In this document: piece after piece, positions 1-4,825 of the stretch
How positions within the stretch are numbered: the stretch's first letter is position 1
Layout of the letters: every line of letters begins with the position of its first letter
From: an uncultured Methanobrevibacter sp.
Lineage (GTDB): Archaea; Methanobacteriota; Methanobacteria; Methanobacteriales; Methanobacteriaceae
Reading direction: 5' to 3'
NCBI GenBank assembly: GCA_902783085.1
Contig: CACZPT010000146.1
Coordinates: forward strand, 1-5,774
DNA length: 5,774 nt
The notes under the pieces: model-generated
What the model saw: only the letters and a program-made list of their open reading frames with translations
Databases searched by the model: none
Told to the model about the DNA's origin: nothing
Translations under genes and position numbers: made by a program

Positions 1-2
1 AG

Positions 3-50
3 AAAAAGGAGTATTTAATCAAATATGTAACAGAAAAAATGGCTGGATGA
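3..50 (+). CDS. Probable C-terminal tail of an upstream gene (partial)
   Basis: The third forward frame is open from the window edge to a TGA at 48-50 and encodes KKEYLIKYVTEKMAG, a charged, amphipathic, helix-like tail with ordinary codons for this genome. The second frame is also open, to a TGA at 77-79 (ending KSQLTK), and cannot be excluded; the first frame stops at 16-18. Fifteen residues are too few to identify the protein. The tail precedes the mtnA promoter, so the upstream gene probably ends here on the same strand. Confidence 0.35.
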   Translation, partial: KKEYLIKYVTEKMAG

Positions 51-93
51 AAAACATAAAATCCCAACTAACAAAATGACAAAGCCTTATAAT

Positions 94-103
94 TTTTTAT
101 ATT
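94..103 (+). promoter_or_regulatory. TATA-like element of mtnA, leaderless geometry
   Basis: TTTTTATATT lies in an AT-rich stretch and its core TTTATAT (96-102) is centred 26 bases before the mtnA ATG at 125. There is no Shine-Dalgarno sequence between it and the ATG. The archaeal TATA-to-start spacing of roughly 25-27 bases would put transcription initiation at or next to the A of the ATG, which suggests a leaderless mRNA. This is inferred from spacing only. Confidence 0.5.
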
Positions 104-124
104 ATCATTAATAAATTATTATTT

Positions 125-1054
125 ATGAGAACTATTGAATGGGAAGATAACAAATTAAAACTTATAGATCAAACTAAAATTCCAGATGAACTTACTTACG
201 TTTATTGTAAAAATTACCAAGATGTCATTGTTGCTATTAAAGATATGATTGTTCGTGGAGCACCGGCTATTGGTGTTACTGCAGGTTTTGGTATGGCTTT
301 GGCATATTTGAATGGTGATGATTTGGATAAGGCGGCACAAGAAATCAAAGATGCCAGACCTACTGCCATTAACTTGTTTTGGGCGGTTGATAGAGTATTG
401 AATAGTGAAAATCCATTAGATGAAGCTTTAAAAATGTATCAGGAAGACATTGATACAAATATGGCTATTGGAAAATATGGCTCGGAAGTAATTGGTGATG
501 GGGATACTATTTTAACTCATTGTAATGCAGGTGCTTTGGCATGTGTTGATTATGGAACTGCTTTAGGTGTTATTAGGGCAGCACATTCACAAGGAAAGGA
601 CATTAATATTATTTGTGATGAAACTCGTCCTCGTGGTCAAGGGGCTCGTTTAAGTGTTTGGGAAATGCAACAGGAGAATATTCCGGTTAAATTAATTCCT
701 GATGTTGCATCTGGATTTTTAATGTCGCAGGGTAAGATTGATAAAGTTGTTATTGGTGCTGATAGGATAGCTAAAGGTGGTGTTGTTAATAAAATTGGTT
801 CATTTATGGTTGCGATGGCTGCAAAACAACATGATGTTCCATTTTATGTGGCTGCTCCTTTATCTACTTTTGATATTGATGCTTCAATTTTTGATACAAT
901 TATTGAAGAAAGGGATGGCGATGAAGTAAGGTATTATGGTGGTGCAAGGATTTGTCCTGAAGGTACTGAAGTAATCAATCCTGCTTTTGATATTACTCCA
1001 AGTGAATTTATAACAGGAATTATTACTGAAAATGGTATTATAGATCCTATTTAG
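125..1054 (+). CDS. mtnA: S-methyl-5-thioribose-1-phosphate isomerase (MtnA)
   Basis: A 309-residue cytosolic enzyme of the eIF2B-like isomerase superfamily, expected to convert methylthioribose-1-phosphate to methylthioribulose-1-phosphate during salvage of methylthioadenosine formed from S-adenosylmethionine. Family motifs appear in order: RGAPAIG (residues 44-50), ARPTAINLFWAVDR (77-90), THCNAGALA (131-139), DETRPRGQGARL (165-176), GADRIAKGG (211-219), NKIGSF (222-227), APLSTFD (244-250) and NPAFDITP (285-292). Cys133 in THCNAG and Asp213 in GADRI match the catalytic Cys/Asp pair known for MtnA. The CNAG motif argues against the close relatives ribose-1,5-bisphosphate isomerase and aIF2B. 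The start MRTIEWEDNKLKLIDQTK is typical of the family and the length is within the archaeal range. There is no SD; a TATA element 26 bases upstream suggests leaderless expression. The 3' end overlaps the convergent trm5 by 8 bases. Confidence 0.93.
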   Translation: MRTIEWEDNKLKLIDQTKIPDELTYVYCKNYQDVIVAIKDMIVRGAPAIGVTAGFGMALAYLNGDDLDKAAQEIKDARPTAINLFWAVDRVLNSENPLDEALKMYQEDIDTNMAIGKYGSEVIGDGDTILTHCNAGALACVDYGTALGVIRAAHSQGKDINIICDETRPRGQGARLSVWEMQQENIPVKLIPDVASGFLMSQGKIDKVVIGADRIAKGGVVNKIGSFMVAMAAKQHDVPFYVAAPLSTFDIDASIFDTIIEERDGDEVRYYGGARICPEGTEVINPAFDITPSEFITGIITENGIIDPI

Positions 1055-2069
1055 ATGTTATTTTGGCATCTACGGCAATATGCCATTCGCCGGGGCTTGT
1101 GGATTTAACTTTTCGGGTATTGATTATTTCCACATTTTTATTTTCTTTATTTCCGGCTTCAATTAATCTTTTAGTTGCCTGTTCATATCCATCTGAAAAT
1201 TCATAATAGTTAATTATTCCATCATCGTTAATTAGTTTCATAGAAACATCAAGGAAATCATATGCAAGACCTGGGAGGTTCATTATTATTCTATCGAATT
1301 TTCTTTTAAAGGATTGTGATACTTCCCGGATATCTCCGCTAATAGCTTTAATATTTTTAAGTTTATTTAATTTGATATTTTCTTTAAAGTATTTGATTGC
1401 ATTTTCATTAATATCAACACCTGTGATATTGACATTATGGTTTTTTGCAATAATAATTGGGAATGGTCCTATTCCACAAAACATGTCCAATATATTCTCG
1501 CCATCGTTAACACTATCGCTGACACGTTTTCTTTCTGTTGCAAGTCTTGGTGAAAAATAAACTTCTTTAACATTTAACTTTAATCTGGTGCCATGTTCTT
1601 TATGTATTGTTATTGGATTATCTTTTCCTGCAATTAATTCTAAATCCCGAATTCTAATTGTTCCATGAACAGCACTTTTTTTCATGTAAATGGATTGTCT
1701 TTTTGTAAATTTTAAAGTTGCATCTCCAATTTTATTTTTTTTATCTTCAAGCTCTTCAGGGATTTCTAAAATAACAATATCACCAATTGTATCAAATGAG
1801 GTTTTTAGGTTTTCAATTTCACTTTTACTTAATTCATTTTCAAGTAATTGGGCGAAATTACGAGGTTGAACGTTAATTTCTTCTAGATCAATATCAACTA
1901 TTTCAAAACCATTTATATCTTCATATACTGGGATATAACCATATTTGTCTTCAGCTTTAATCCTATAATCCATTCTCATTAATTCTTTTTCCATTAATTC
2001 TTTTCTGACATCATTAAGCTTTTTTAATGGAACTTTCACTGATTTCATAATAACTTTTTTATGTTTCAT
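1047..2069 (-). CDS. trm5: tRNA (guanine-N1)-methyltransferase Trm5, m1G37-forming
   Basis: Up to 340 residues. The archaeal/eukaryotic Trm5 family transfers a methyl group from S-adenosylmethionine to N1 of G37 next to the tRNA anticodon, protecting the reading frame and, in some archaea, starting wyosine-type modification. The N-terminal part (about 8-150) fits the family's tRNA-contacting domains. The C-terminal class I methyltransferase fold shows SPRLATER (173-180), the SAM-binding motif I DMFCGIGPF (195-203), GVDIN (217-221) with the acidic ribose-binding position, and NLPG (264-267), the NLP motif IV of Trm5. The longest frame is given, but the true start may be Met8 (ATG at 2046-2048). 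Family members usually begin close to MKxxKVPLK, which aligns at Met8, and the TATA-like palindrome at 2071-2082 is centred about 28 bases from Met8 but only about 7 from Met1. Neither start has an SD. It is divergent from dphB and tail-to-tail with mtnA. Confidence 0.9.
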   Translation of the reverse strand: MKHKKVIMKSVKVPLKKLNDVRKELMEKELMRMDYRIKAEDKYGYIPVYEDINGFEIVDIDLEEINVQPRNFAQLLENELSKSEIENLKTSFDTIGDIVILEIPEELEDKKNKIGDATLKFTKRQSIYMKKSAVHGTIRIRDLELIAGKDNPITIHKEHGTRLKLNVKEVYFSPRLATERKRVSDSVNDGENILDMFCGIGPFPIIIAKNHNVNITGVDINENAIKYFKENIKLNKLKNIKAISGDIREVSQSFKRKFDRIIMNLPGLAYDFLDVSMKLINDDGIINYYEFSDGYEQATKRLIEAGNKENKNVEIINTRKVKSTSPGEWHIAVDAKITSK

Positions 2070-2086
2070 TTAATATATATTATATT
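2070..2086. promoter_or_regulatory. Compact divergent trm5/dphB promoter region with a 12-base AT palindrome
   Basis: Only 17 bases separate the annotated start codons of trm5 and dphB. They contain the perfect palindrome TAATATATATTA (2071-2082), which can read as a TATA box on either strand. Its centre lies about 28 bases from Met8 of trm5, good spacing for a leaderless trm5 message, but only about 10 bases from the dphB ATG, too close for dphB. The dphB TATA would then lie inside the first codons of the longer trm5 frame, for example the T-rich stretch 2054-2062. Assignment is from spacing only. Confidence 0.45.
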
Positions 2087-2878
2087 ATGTTTTATTTAGT
2101 GGGTTTAGGTTTATTTGATGAAAAGGATATTTCTTTGAAAGGTTTAGAATGTTTAAGAAATGTTGATAAAATTTATGCTGAGTTTTTTACTTCACATTTA
2201 TTTGGTTCAAGTTTTGATAAAATAGAAGAGTTAATCGGTAAAAAAATAGAGGTTTTGGTAAGGGGTGAAGTTGAAGAAGAGCATGTTTTCATTGATGAGG
2301 CTAAACAATTAGATGTTGCTTTAATAACTGGTGGTGATCCATTAATTGCAACTACTCATAGTGATTTTTTAGTTCAATGTTCAAAAAAAGGTATTGATTT
2401 TGAAGTTATTCATGCATCTTCGATTTTATCTTCTGCACCGGCCATTTCCGGTCTTCAAGGTTATAAATTTGGAAAAGTAACCACTATTCCATTTCCAGAT
2501 TATAATTTCTACCCTAAATCTCCTTATATGGCAATTGAAGAAAATTTAAAATCTGAATTGCATACTTTGGTTTTATTGGATATTCAGGCCCATAATAACA
2601 GATACATGACTGTTAATGAAGGTTTGGAGTATTTAATGAGTATTAAGGATGATTTGGATTATGATGGTTTAATCAATGAAGATTCATTAGCTATTGGTAT
2701 TGCTCGGGTTGGTTCAAGTGATGTTGTCGTAAAAGCGGGTAAAATTTCATCGTTGATTGATTTTGATTTTGGCGGACCGCTCCATTGTATTGTTATTCCT
2801 TCAAAATTGCATATTGTTGAAGCTGAATATTTGGTTGAAATTGCAGGAGCAAGCAGAGATATTTTAGATGATGTATAA
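2087..2878 (+). CDS. dphB: Diphthine synthase (DphB/Dph5)
   Basis: A 263-residue SAM-dependent methyltransferase of the tetrapyrrole-methylase-like fold. In archaea this enzyme trimethylates the modified histidine of elongation factor 2, the second step of diphthamide synthesis. Family signatures: the start MFYLVGLGLFDEKDISLKGLE (1-21), the GGDPL loop (82-86) that contributes to SAM binding, THSDF (90-94), the HASSI segment (109-113) where homologues have an HxxSI motif, PFPDYNFYPKSPY (135-147), LLDIQAH (163-169) and the C-terminal GGPLHCIVIPSKLHIVEAEYL (229-249). Length matches the usual 260-270 residues and no key block is missing. The start is fixed by the family N-terminus; there is no SD. 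It diverges from trm5, so two translation-apparatus modification genes share one very short control region. Downstream is a long gap without a clear gene. Confidence 0.93.
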   Translation: MFYLVGLGLFDEKDISLKGLECLRNVDKIYAEFFTSHLFGSSFDKIEELIGKKIEVLVRGEVEEEHVFIDEAKQLDVALITGGDPLIATTHSDFLVQCSKKGIDFEVIHASSILSSAPAISGLQGYKFGKVTTIPFPDYNFYPKSPYMAIEENLKSELHTLVLLDIQAHNNRYMTVNEGLEYLMSIKDDLDYDGLINEDSLAIGIARVGSSDVVVKAGKISSLIDFDFGGPLHCIVIPSKLHIVEAEYLVEIAGASRDILDDV

Positions 2879-2894
2879 TAATATCGTTCATATG

Positions 2895-2946
2895 AGCTAT
2901 TATAAAAGAATTTGTTTATTTTAGTTATTTTGGTGAAATAATAGCT
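2895..2946. repeat. Inverted repeat, 9-bp stem with 34-base loop
   Basis: AGCTATTAT at 2895-2903 is the exact reverse complement of ATAATAGCT at 2938-2946. The T-rich stretch that may terminate dphB (2911-2931) lies in the loop. Taken alone, a stem of this length with so long a loop could arise by chance in AT-rich DNA. It gains interest only as the first of three consecutive stems. Confidence 0.45.
2911..2931 (+). terminator. Possible T-rich terminator of dphB
   Basis: The stretch TTTGTTTATTTTAGTTATTT, ending in a further T, begins 32 bases after the dphB stop codon. Archaeal transcription often ends at such U-rich tracts. The T runs are short (3-4) and interrupted, so this is a weak call. 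Confidence 0.3.
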
Positions 2947-2954
2947 ATTTAATT

Positions 2955-2992
2955 AAATAGGGGGTGAAGTAGAAAAAATCTACTTCCTATTT
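2955..2992. repeat. Strong 14-bp hairpin with a G-rich bulge
   Basis: An outer stem AAATAG (2955-2960) / CTATTT (2987-2992) and an inner stem GAAGTAGA (2966-2973) / TCTACTTC (2979-2986) are both perfect. The loop is AAAAA (2974-2978), and a five-base bulge GGGGT (2961-2965) sits on the 5' side only. Fourteen pairs in 38 bases with no mismatch is well beyond what AT-rich sequence gives by chance over so short a loop. The bulge and the next bases form an SD-like GGGTGA, but no start codon follows at a usable distance. It could be part of a structured RNA, an RNA-processing site or a protein-binding site. Confidence 0.65.
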
Positions 2993-2994
2993 TG

Positions 2995-3043
2995 CAATGA
3001 ACTAAATTTTGGAGATTATAAAATGGTTGATAGATGTTCATTG
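2995..3043. repeat. Inverted repeat, 8-bp stem with 33-base loop
   Basis: CAATGAAC (2995-3002) is the exact reverse complement of GTTCATTG (3036-3043). The loop contains a GGAG motif (3011-3014) and an ATG (3023-3025) that opens a nine-residue ORF, so folding would hold that start inside a loop. The stem begins two bases after the preceding hairpin ends. It is not significant on its own. Confidence 0.4.
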
Positions 3044-3192
3044 AAGACATGAATATTCATTCACATCGTATAATACTTATATTTTCATTTTATATAAACA
3101 TTTTTATGACGATTTTCTTTCTGATATAATATTTAGTTTAACTTACATTTTTTTCTTTATTTGTAAAATTGAGGGTAAAAAATACTGAATAA

Positions 3193-3200
3193 TTTATTTA
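3193..3200 (+). promoter_or_regulatory. TATA-like element of the RHH gene
   Basis: TTTATTTA is centred about 28 bases before the ATG at 3225, and no SD precedes that ATG, so a leaderless or nearly leaderless message is plausible. The 7-base inverted repeat ATTTATT (3192-3198) / AATAAAT (3214-3220) covers the TATA element and the predicted initiation region and might be an operator. A second TATA-like element at 3088-3097 would give a leader of about 100 bases instead. Confidence 0.4.
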
Positions 3201-3224
3201 CTAGTTCTACACTAATAAATATTC

Positions 3225-3380
3225 ATGACTAAAAACAAAAGAGTTACTATTACTATCAATAATGATGTGGACATGTATTTTCGCAAATTGGCCTCTTCTA
3301 AATTATTATTTACTGCAGGCTGGTACTCAAAAGCAGTTGAAGAAGCTATGATATTATGGATTAAAAATGAGGAAGATTGA
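3225..3380 (+). CDS. Small ribbon-helix-helix (RHH)-type DNA-binding protein
   Basis: A 51-residue ORF from ATG 3225 to TGA 3378-3380, closed by an in-frame stop just upstream (3216-3218), so the start is fixed. The pattern fits the RHH fold: a short N-terminal strand KRVTITI (5-11), a polar turn NNDVD (12-16), a first helix with MYFRKLASSKLL (17-28), a GW turn (32-33) and a second helix YSKAVEEAMILWIKN (34-48). Alternating residues of the strand would contact DNA in a dimer. RHH proteins are usually transcription repressors or antitoxins. No toxin-like ORF is adjacent: upstream is a gap and downstream a poly-T terminator, so a stand-alone, possibly self-regulating repressor is the better guess. 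The fold call rests on pattern alone, with good fit of length and hydrophobic spacing. Confidence 0.7.
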   Translation: MTKNKRVTITINNDVDMYFRKLASSKLLFTAGWYSKAVEEAMILWIKNEED

Positions 3381-3391
3381 TAAAAATTTTA

Positions 3392-3416
3392 TTTTTTCCT
3401 CTATTTTTCTTTTTTT
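3392..3416 (+). terminator. Poly-T terminator after the RHH gene
   Basis: Three T runs occur within 25 bases: 3392-3397 (six), 3404-3408 (five) and 3410-3416 (seven), starting 12 bases after the RHH stop. Successive U tracts without a strong hairpin are the usual archaeal intrinsic terminator. This separates the RHH gene from the coiled-coil gene downstream. Confidence 0.6.
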
Positions 3417-3435
3417 ACCACCTTAAATAAATAAA

Positions 3436-3448
3436 TATTTAAATTATA
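3436..3448 (+). promoter_or_regulatory. Possible TATA region of the coiled-coil/PsbP-like unit
   Basis: TATTTAAATTATA lies between the poly-T terminator and the SD at 3471. Initiation about 25 bases further on would fall near 3467, giving a short leader that just includes the SD. The whole stretch is so AT-rich that the exact box is uncertain. Confidence 0.35.
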
Positions 3449-3470
3449 AGAAATCTAGTTATTATTAAGT

Positions 3471-3475
3471 AGGTG
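3471..3475 (+). promoter_or_regulatory. Shine-Dalgarno site that decides the 3482 start
   Basis: AGGTG is complementary to the CACCT of the archaeal 16S rRNA 3' end and sits 6 bases before the ATG at 3482. The GTG at 3473, an alternative in-frame start, lies inside this SD, so it is unlikely to be the initiation codon. Confidence 0.65.
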
Positions 3476-3481
3476 CTTAAA

Positions 3482-4396
3482 ATGGATAATGAGGAATTTA
3501 GGACTGTTAGAGTATATACAAAAAAATATACTGGCAAAGATAAAGATGGCAATACTATTGAAAAGGAATCCAAACAAAAACAAGTATGTCTTAAAAAAGA
3601 AGATCCTTTTGAAGATAATGATTTAGTTAAAGTTATTTTAAAAGATGAATATCAAGAATTAATTACCAGCTCACAATCTTCGGATGAAAATGAGGATTTT
3701 GAAAAGATTATTGCTCAAAAAAACGAGGAAATCATGGATTTACAAAGTCAACTTGATACATTAAAAAGTTCATTTTTTGATGATGTTGAAAACTTAAAAG
3801 AGCAGTTAACAGATAAAGAGCAGTTATTAAAAGCTAAAGATGAAATATATGAATTAAACAAAAAATTAACCAGTATTGATGAAGAAAGAGTAGCTATTTT
3901 TAAGGAATTAGATTATAAAAATAAAATGATTCTTGCATATAATGTAGAATTAAATAAATCCATTTTAAATGCAATTAATGTTGTCATTGATGAAGCTAGA
4001 GATAATATTAATAAGAGAAATGCTCAATTAATCGATAATCTTGAAAAATCAATATCTAAAGCAAAACACGAGGTTAATGAGAAAAATAAAGCAATTGCAT
4101 TTGATATAAATAGTACTATAGATGATATGAATGAACAAATAAGAAATACAAATGCACTTAAAATGATATTGTACAAGAATAAAATTAATTTGAGAGTTCC
4201 TACTGATGAATTACTTAAACCATTTGAATTTGACTTTGATGTTAATCAGTTACTTTCAGGCCAAGCATTAGAGTTGGATGCTGGTGAAATATTAAAAGAA
4301 GTAATGCCTAGACTTCCTGAACCATTTTCTAAATATATTGATACATTAGAAGAAGAACCAGATACAATTGATGTTAAACATTCAAAAGAGGATTAA
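3482..4396 (+). CDS. Coiled-coil protein of unknown function
   Basis: I do not recognise this 304-residue protein. The N-terminal part (about 6-62) is mixed and probably beta-rich: FRTVRVYTKKYTG, then a KDKDGNT turn and KQKQVCLKK. A low-complexity S/D/E linker (63-72) leads to a long, highly charged helical region (about 72-235) with coiled-coil spacing, including LQSQLDTL, LKEQLTDKEQLLK and LNKKL. A compact C-terminal part (236-290) has LRVPTDELLKPFEFDFDVNQLL and LPEPFSKYI, followed by an acidic tail. No signal peptide, membrane segment, Walker motif or nuclease motif is seen, so it is likely a cytosolic structural or scaffold protein. A 12-base direct repeat (3797-3808 and 3815-3826) encodes the KEQL repeat. 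The ATG at 3482 is chosen over GTG 3473 because AGGTG lies 6 bases before it. The next gene starts 3 bases after its stop, so the two are probably co-transcribed. Confidence 0.8.
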   Translation: MDNEEFRTVRVYTKKYTGKDKDGNTIEKESKQKQVCLKKEDPFEDNDLVKVILKDEYQELITSSQSSDENEDFEKIIAQKNEEIMDLQSQLDTLKSSFFDDVENLKEQLTDKEQLLKAKDEIYELNKKLTSIDEERVAIFKELDYKNKMILAYNVELNKSILNAINVVIDEARDNINKRNAQLIDNLEKSISKAKHEVNEKNKAIAFDINSTIDDMNEQIRNTNALKMILYKNKINLRVPTDELLKPFEFDFDVNQLLSGQALELDAGEILKEVMPRLPEPFSKYIDTLEEEPDTIDVKHSKED

Positions 4397-4399
4397 TCA

Positions 4400-4825
4400 A
4401 TGGAAACTAGAATATTTAATAAAGGGAATGTCACATTTGAATATCCGGTAATCTGGGAACTTGAAAATGCAGATACATCTAATAATCCAGATTGCATAGC
4501 TACACTTTCAAAAGATGAGAATAATTTACTAAATCTTGTAGCTTTTCCAACACATACAAATTTAAATGATTATAAATTATTCATGGAAGATTGTATTTGT
4601 GATGATGGCGGGATTATTTTAGCATCAGATTTTGTTAAAATAGCTAATATGGATGCCATAAGATTACATGCAAATATTAAAAGCCCTCAAATAACTTTCG
4701 ATATACATACATTCGTTTTCATTGAAGATAAAAACATTTACATATTCGAATTAAGAACCGCAGATTATTCTTCCAGTTCAATATCTGAATTTGAAGATAT
4801 TATTTCATCATTTAAATTAGAATAA
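4400..4825 (+). CDS. PsbP/Mog1-like (DUF1795-type) small protein
   Basis: A 141-residue protein without signal peptide or membrane segment. Its layout resembles the PsbP/Mog1 alpha-beta-alpha sandwich common in small methanogen proteins: an opening strand with VTFEYPVIWE (11-20), a strand pair CIATLSKDENNLLNLVAF (32-49), a helix NLNDYKLFMEDC (54-65), GGIILASDFVKIANMDAIRL (70-89) where homologues have a turn and a GxxA-like segment, a strand HTFVFIEDKNIYIFELR (103-119) and a closing helix SEFEDIISSFKL (129-140). Function is unknown; this fold often serves in binding rather than catalysis. GAGG at 4388-4391, inside the last codons of the upstream coiled-coil gene, is an SD 8 bases before the ATG, and the intergenic gap is 3 bases, so co-expression is likely. 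The 3' end overlaps the convergent ArcS-like gene by 9 bases. The fold call comes from pattern memory only. Confidence 0.75.
   Translation: METRIFNKGNVTFEYPVIWELENADTSNNPDCIATLSKDENNLLNLVAFPTHTNLNDYKLFMEDCICDDGGIILASDFVKIANMDAIRLHANIKSPQITFDIHTFVFIEDKNIYIFELRTADYSSSSISEFEDIISSFKLE

Larger units (their letters stand above)
2879..3224. other. 346-base intergenic region with inverted repeats, no convincing gene
   Basis: Neither strand holds a credible longer ORF. In order, the region contains T-rich sequence after dphB (2911-2931), three successive non-overlapping inverted repeats (2895-2946, 2955-2992, 2995-3043), the palindrome ATGAATATTCAT (3049-3060), TATA-like tracts at 3076-3085 and 3088-3097, a T run at 3147-3154, and the probable RHH promoter (3193-3200). 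Two tiny ORFs overlap by ATGA: 3023-3052 (MVDRCSLKT, with GGAG at 3011-3014) and 3049-3129 (26 residues, very hydrophobic). Both may be chance products of AT-rich DNA. The SD-like GGGTGA at 2962-2967 has no usable start codon after it. Confidence 0.6.

Noticed and set aside
155..340. 61-codon minus-strand ORF inside mtnA
   Set aside because: It is antisense to a well-supported mtnA coding region and its product is low-complexity (I/N/S-rich) with no recognisable motif.
1372..1560. 62-codon plus-strand ORF inside trm5
   Set aside because: It lies opposite the conserved Trm5 SAM-binding motif and reads as the antisense shadow of that gene; no SD or promoter is seen.
3106..3124. Possible C/D box RNA: ATGACGA (C-like) followed by CTGA (D box)
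   Set aside because: Only 8 bases separate the boxes, far too few for a guide region plus internal C'/D' boxes, and the C box has a mismatch.
2879..3224. Decayed transposase or other pseudogene in the large gap
   Set aside because: Translations on both strands give only short, stop-riddled pieces without recognisable motifs, and no flanking target duplication or terminal inverted repeats bracket the region.
3225..3380. Toxin-antitoxin module around the RHH protein
   Set aside because: No toxin-like ORF is adjacent on either side; the next gene is a long coiled-coil protein behind a poly-T terminator.
3797..3826. 12-base direct repeat AAAGAGCAGTTA as a repeat element
   Set aside because: It encodes the KEQL repeat within the coiled coil and is explained by protein sequence repetition.
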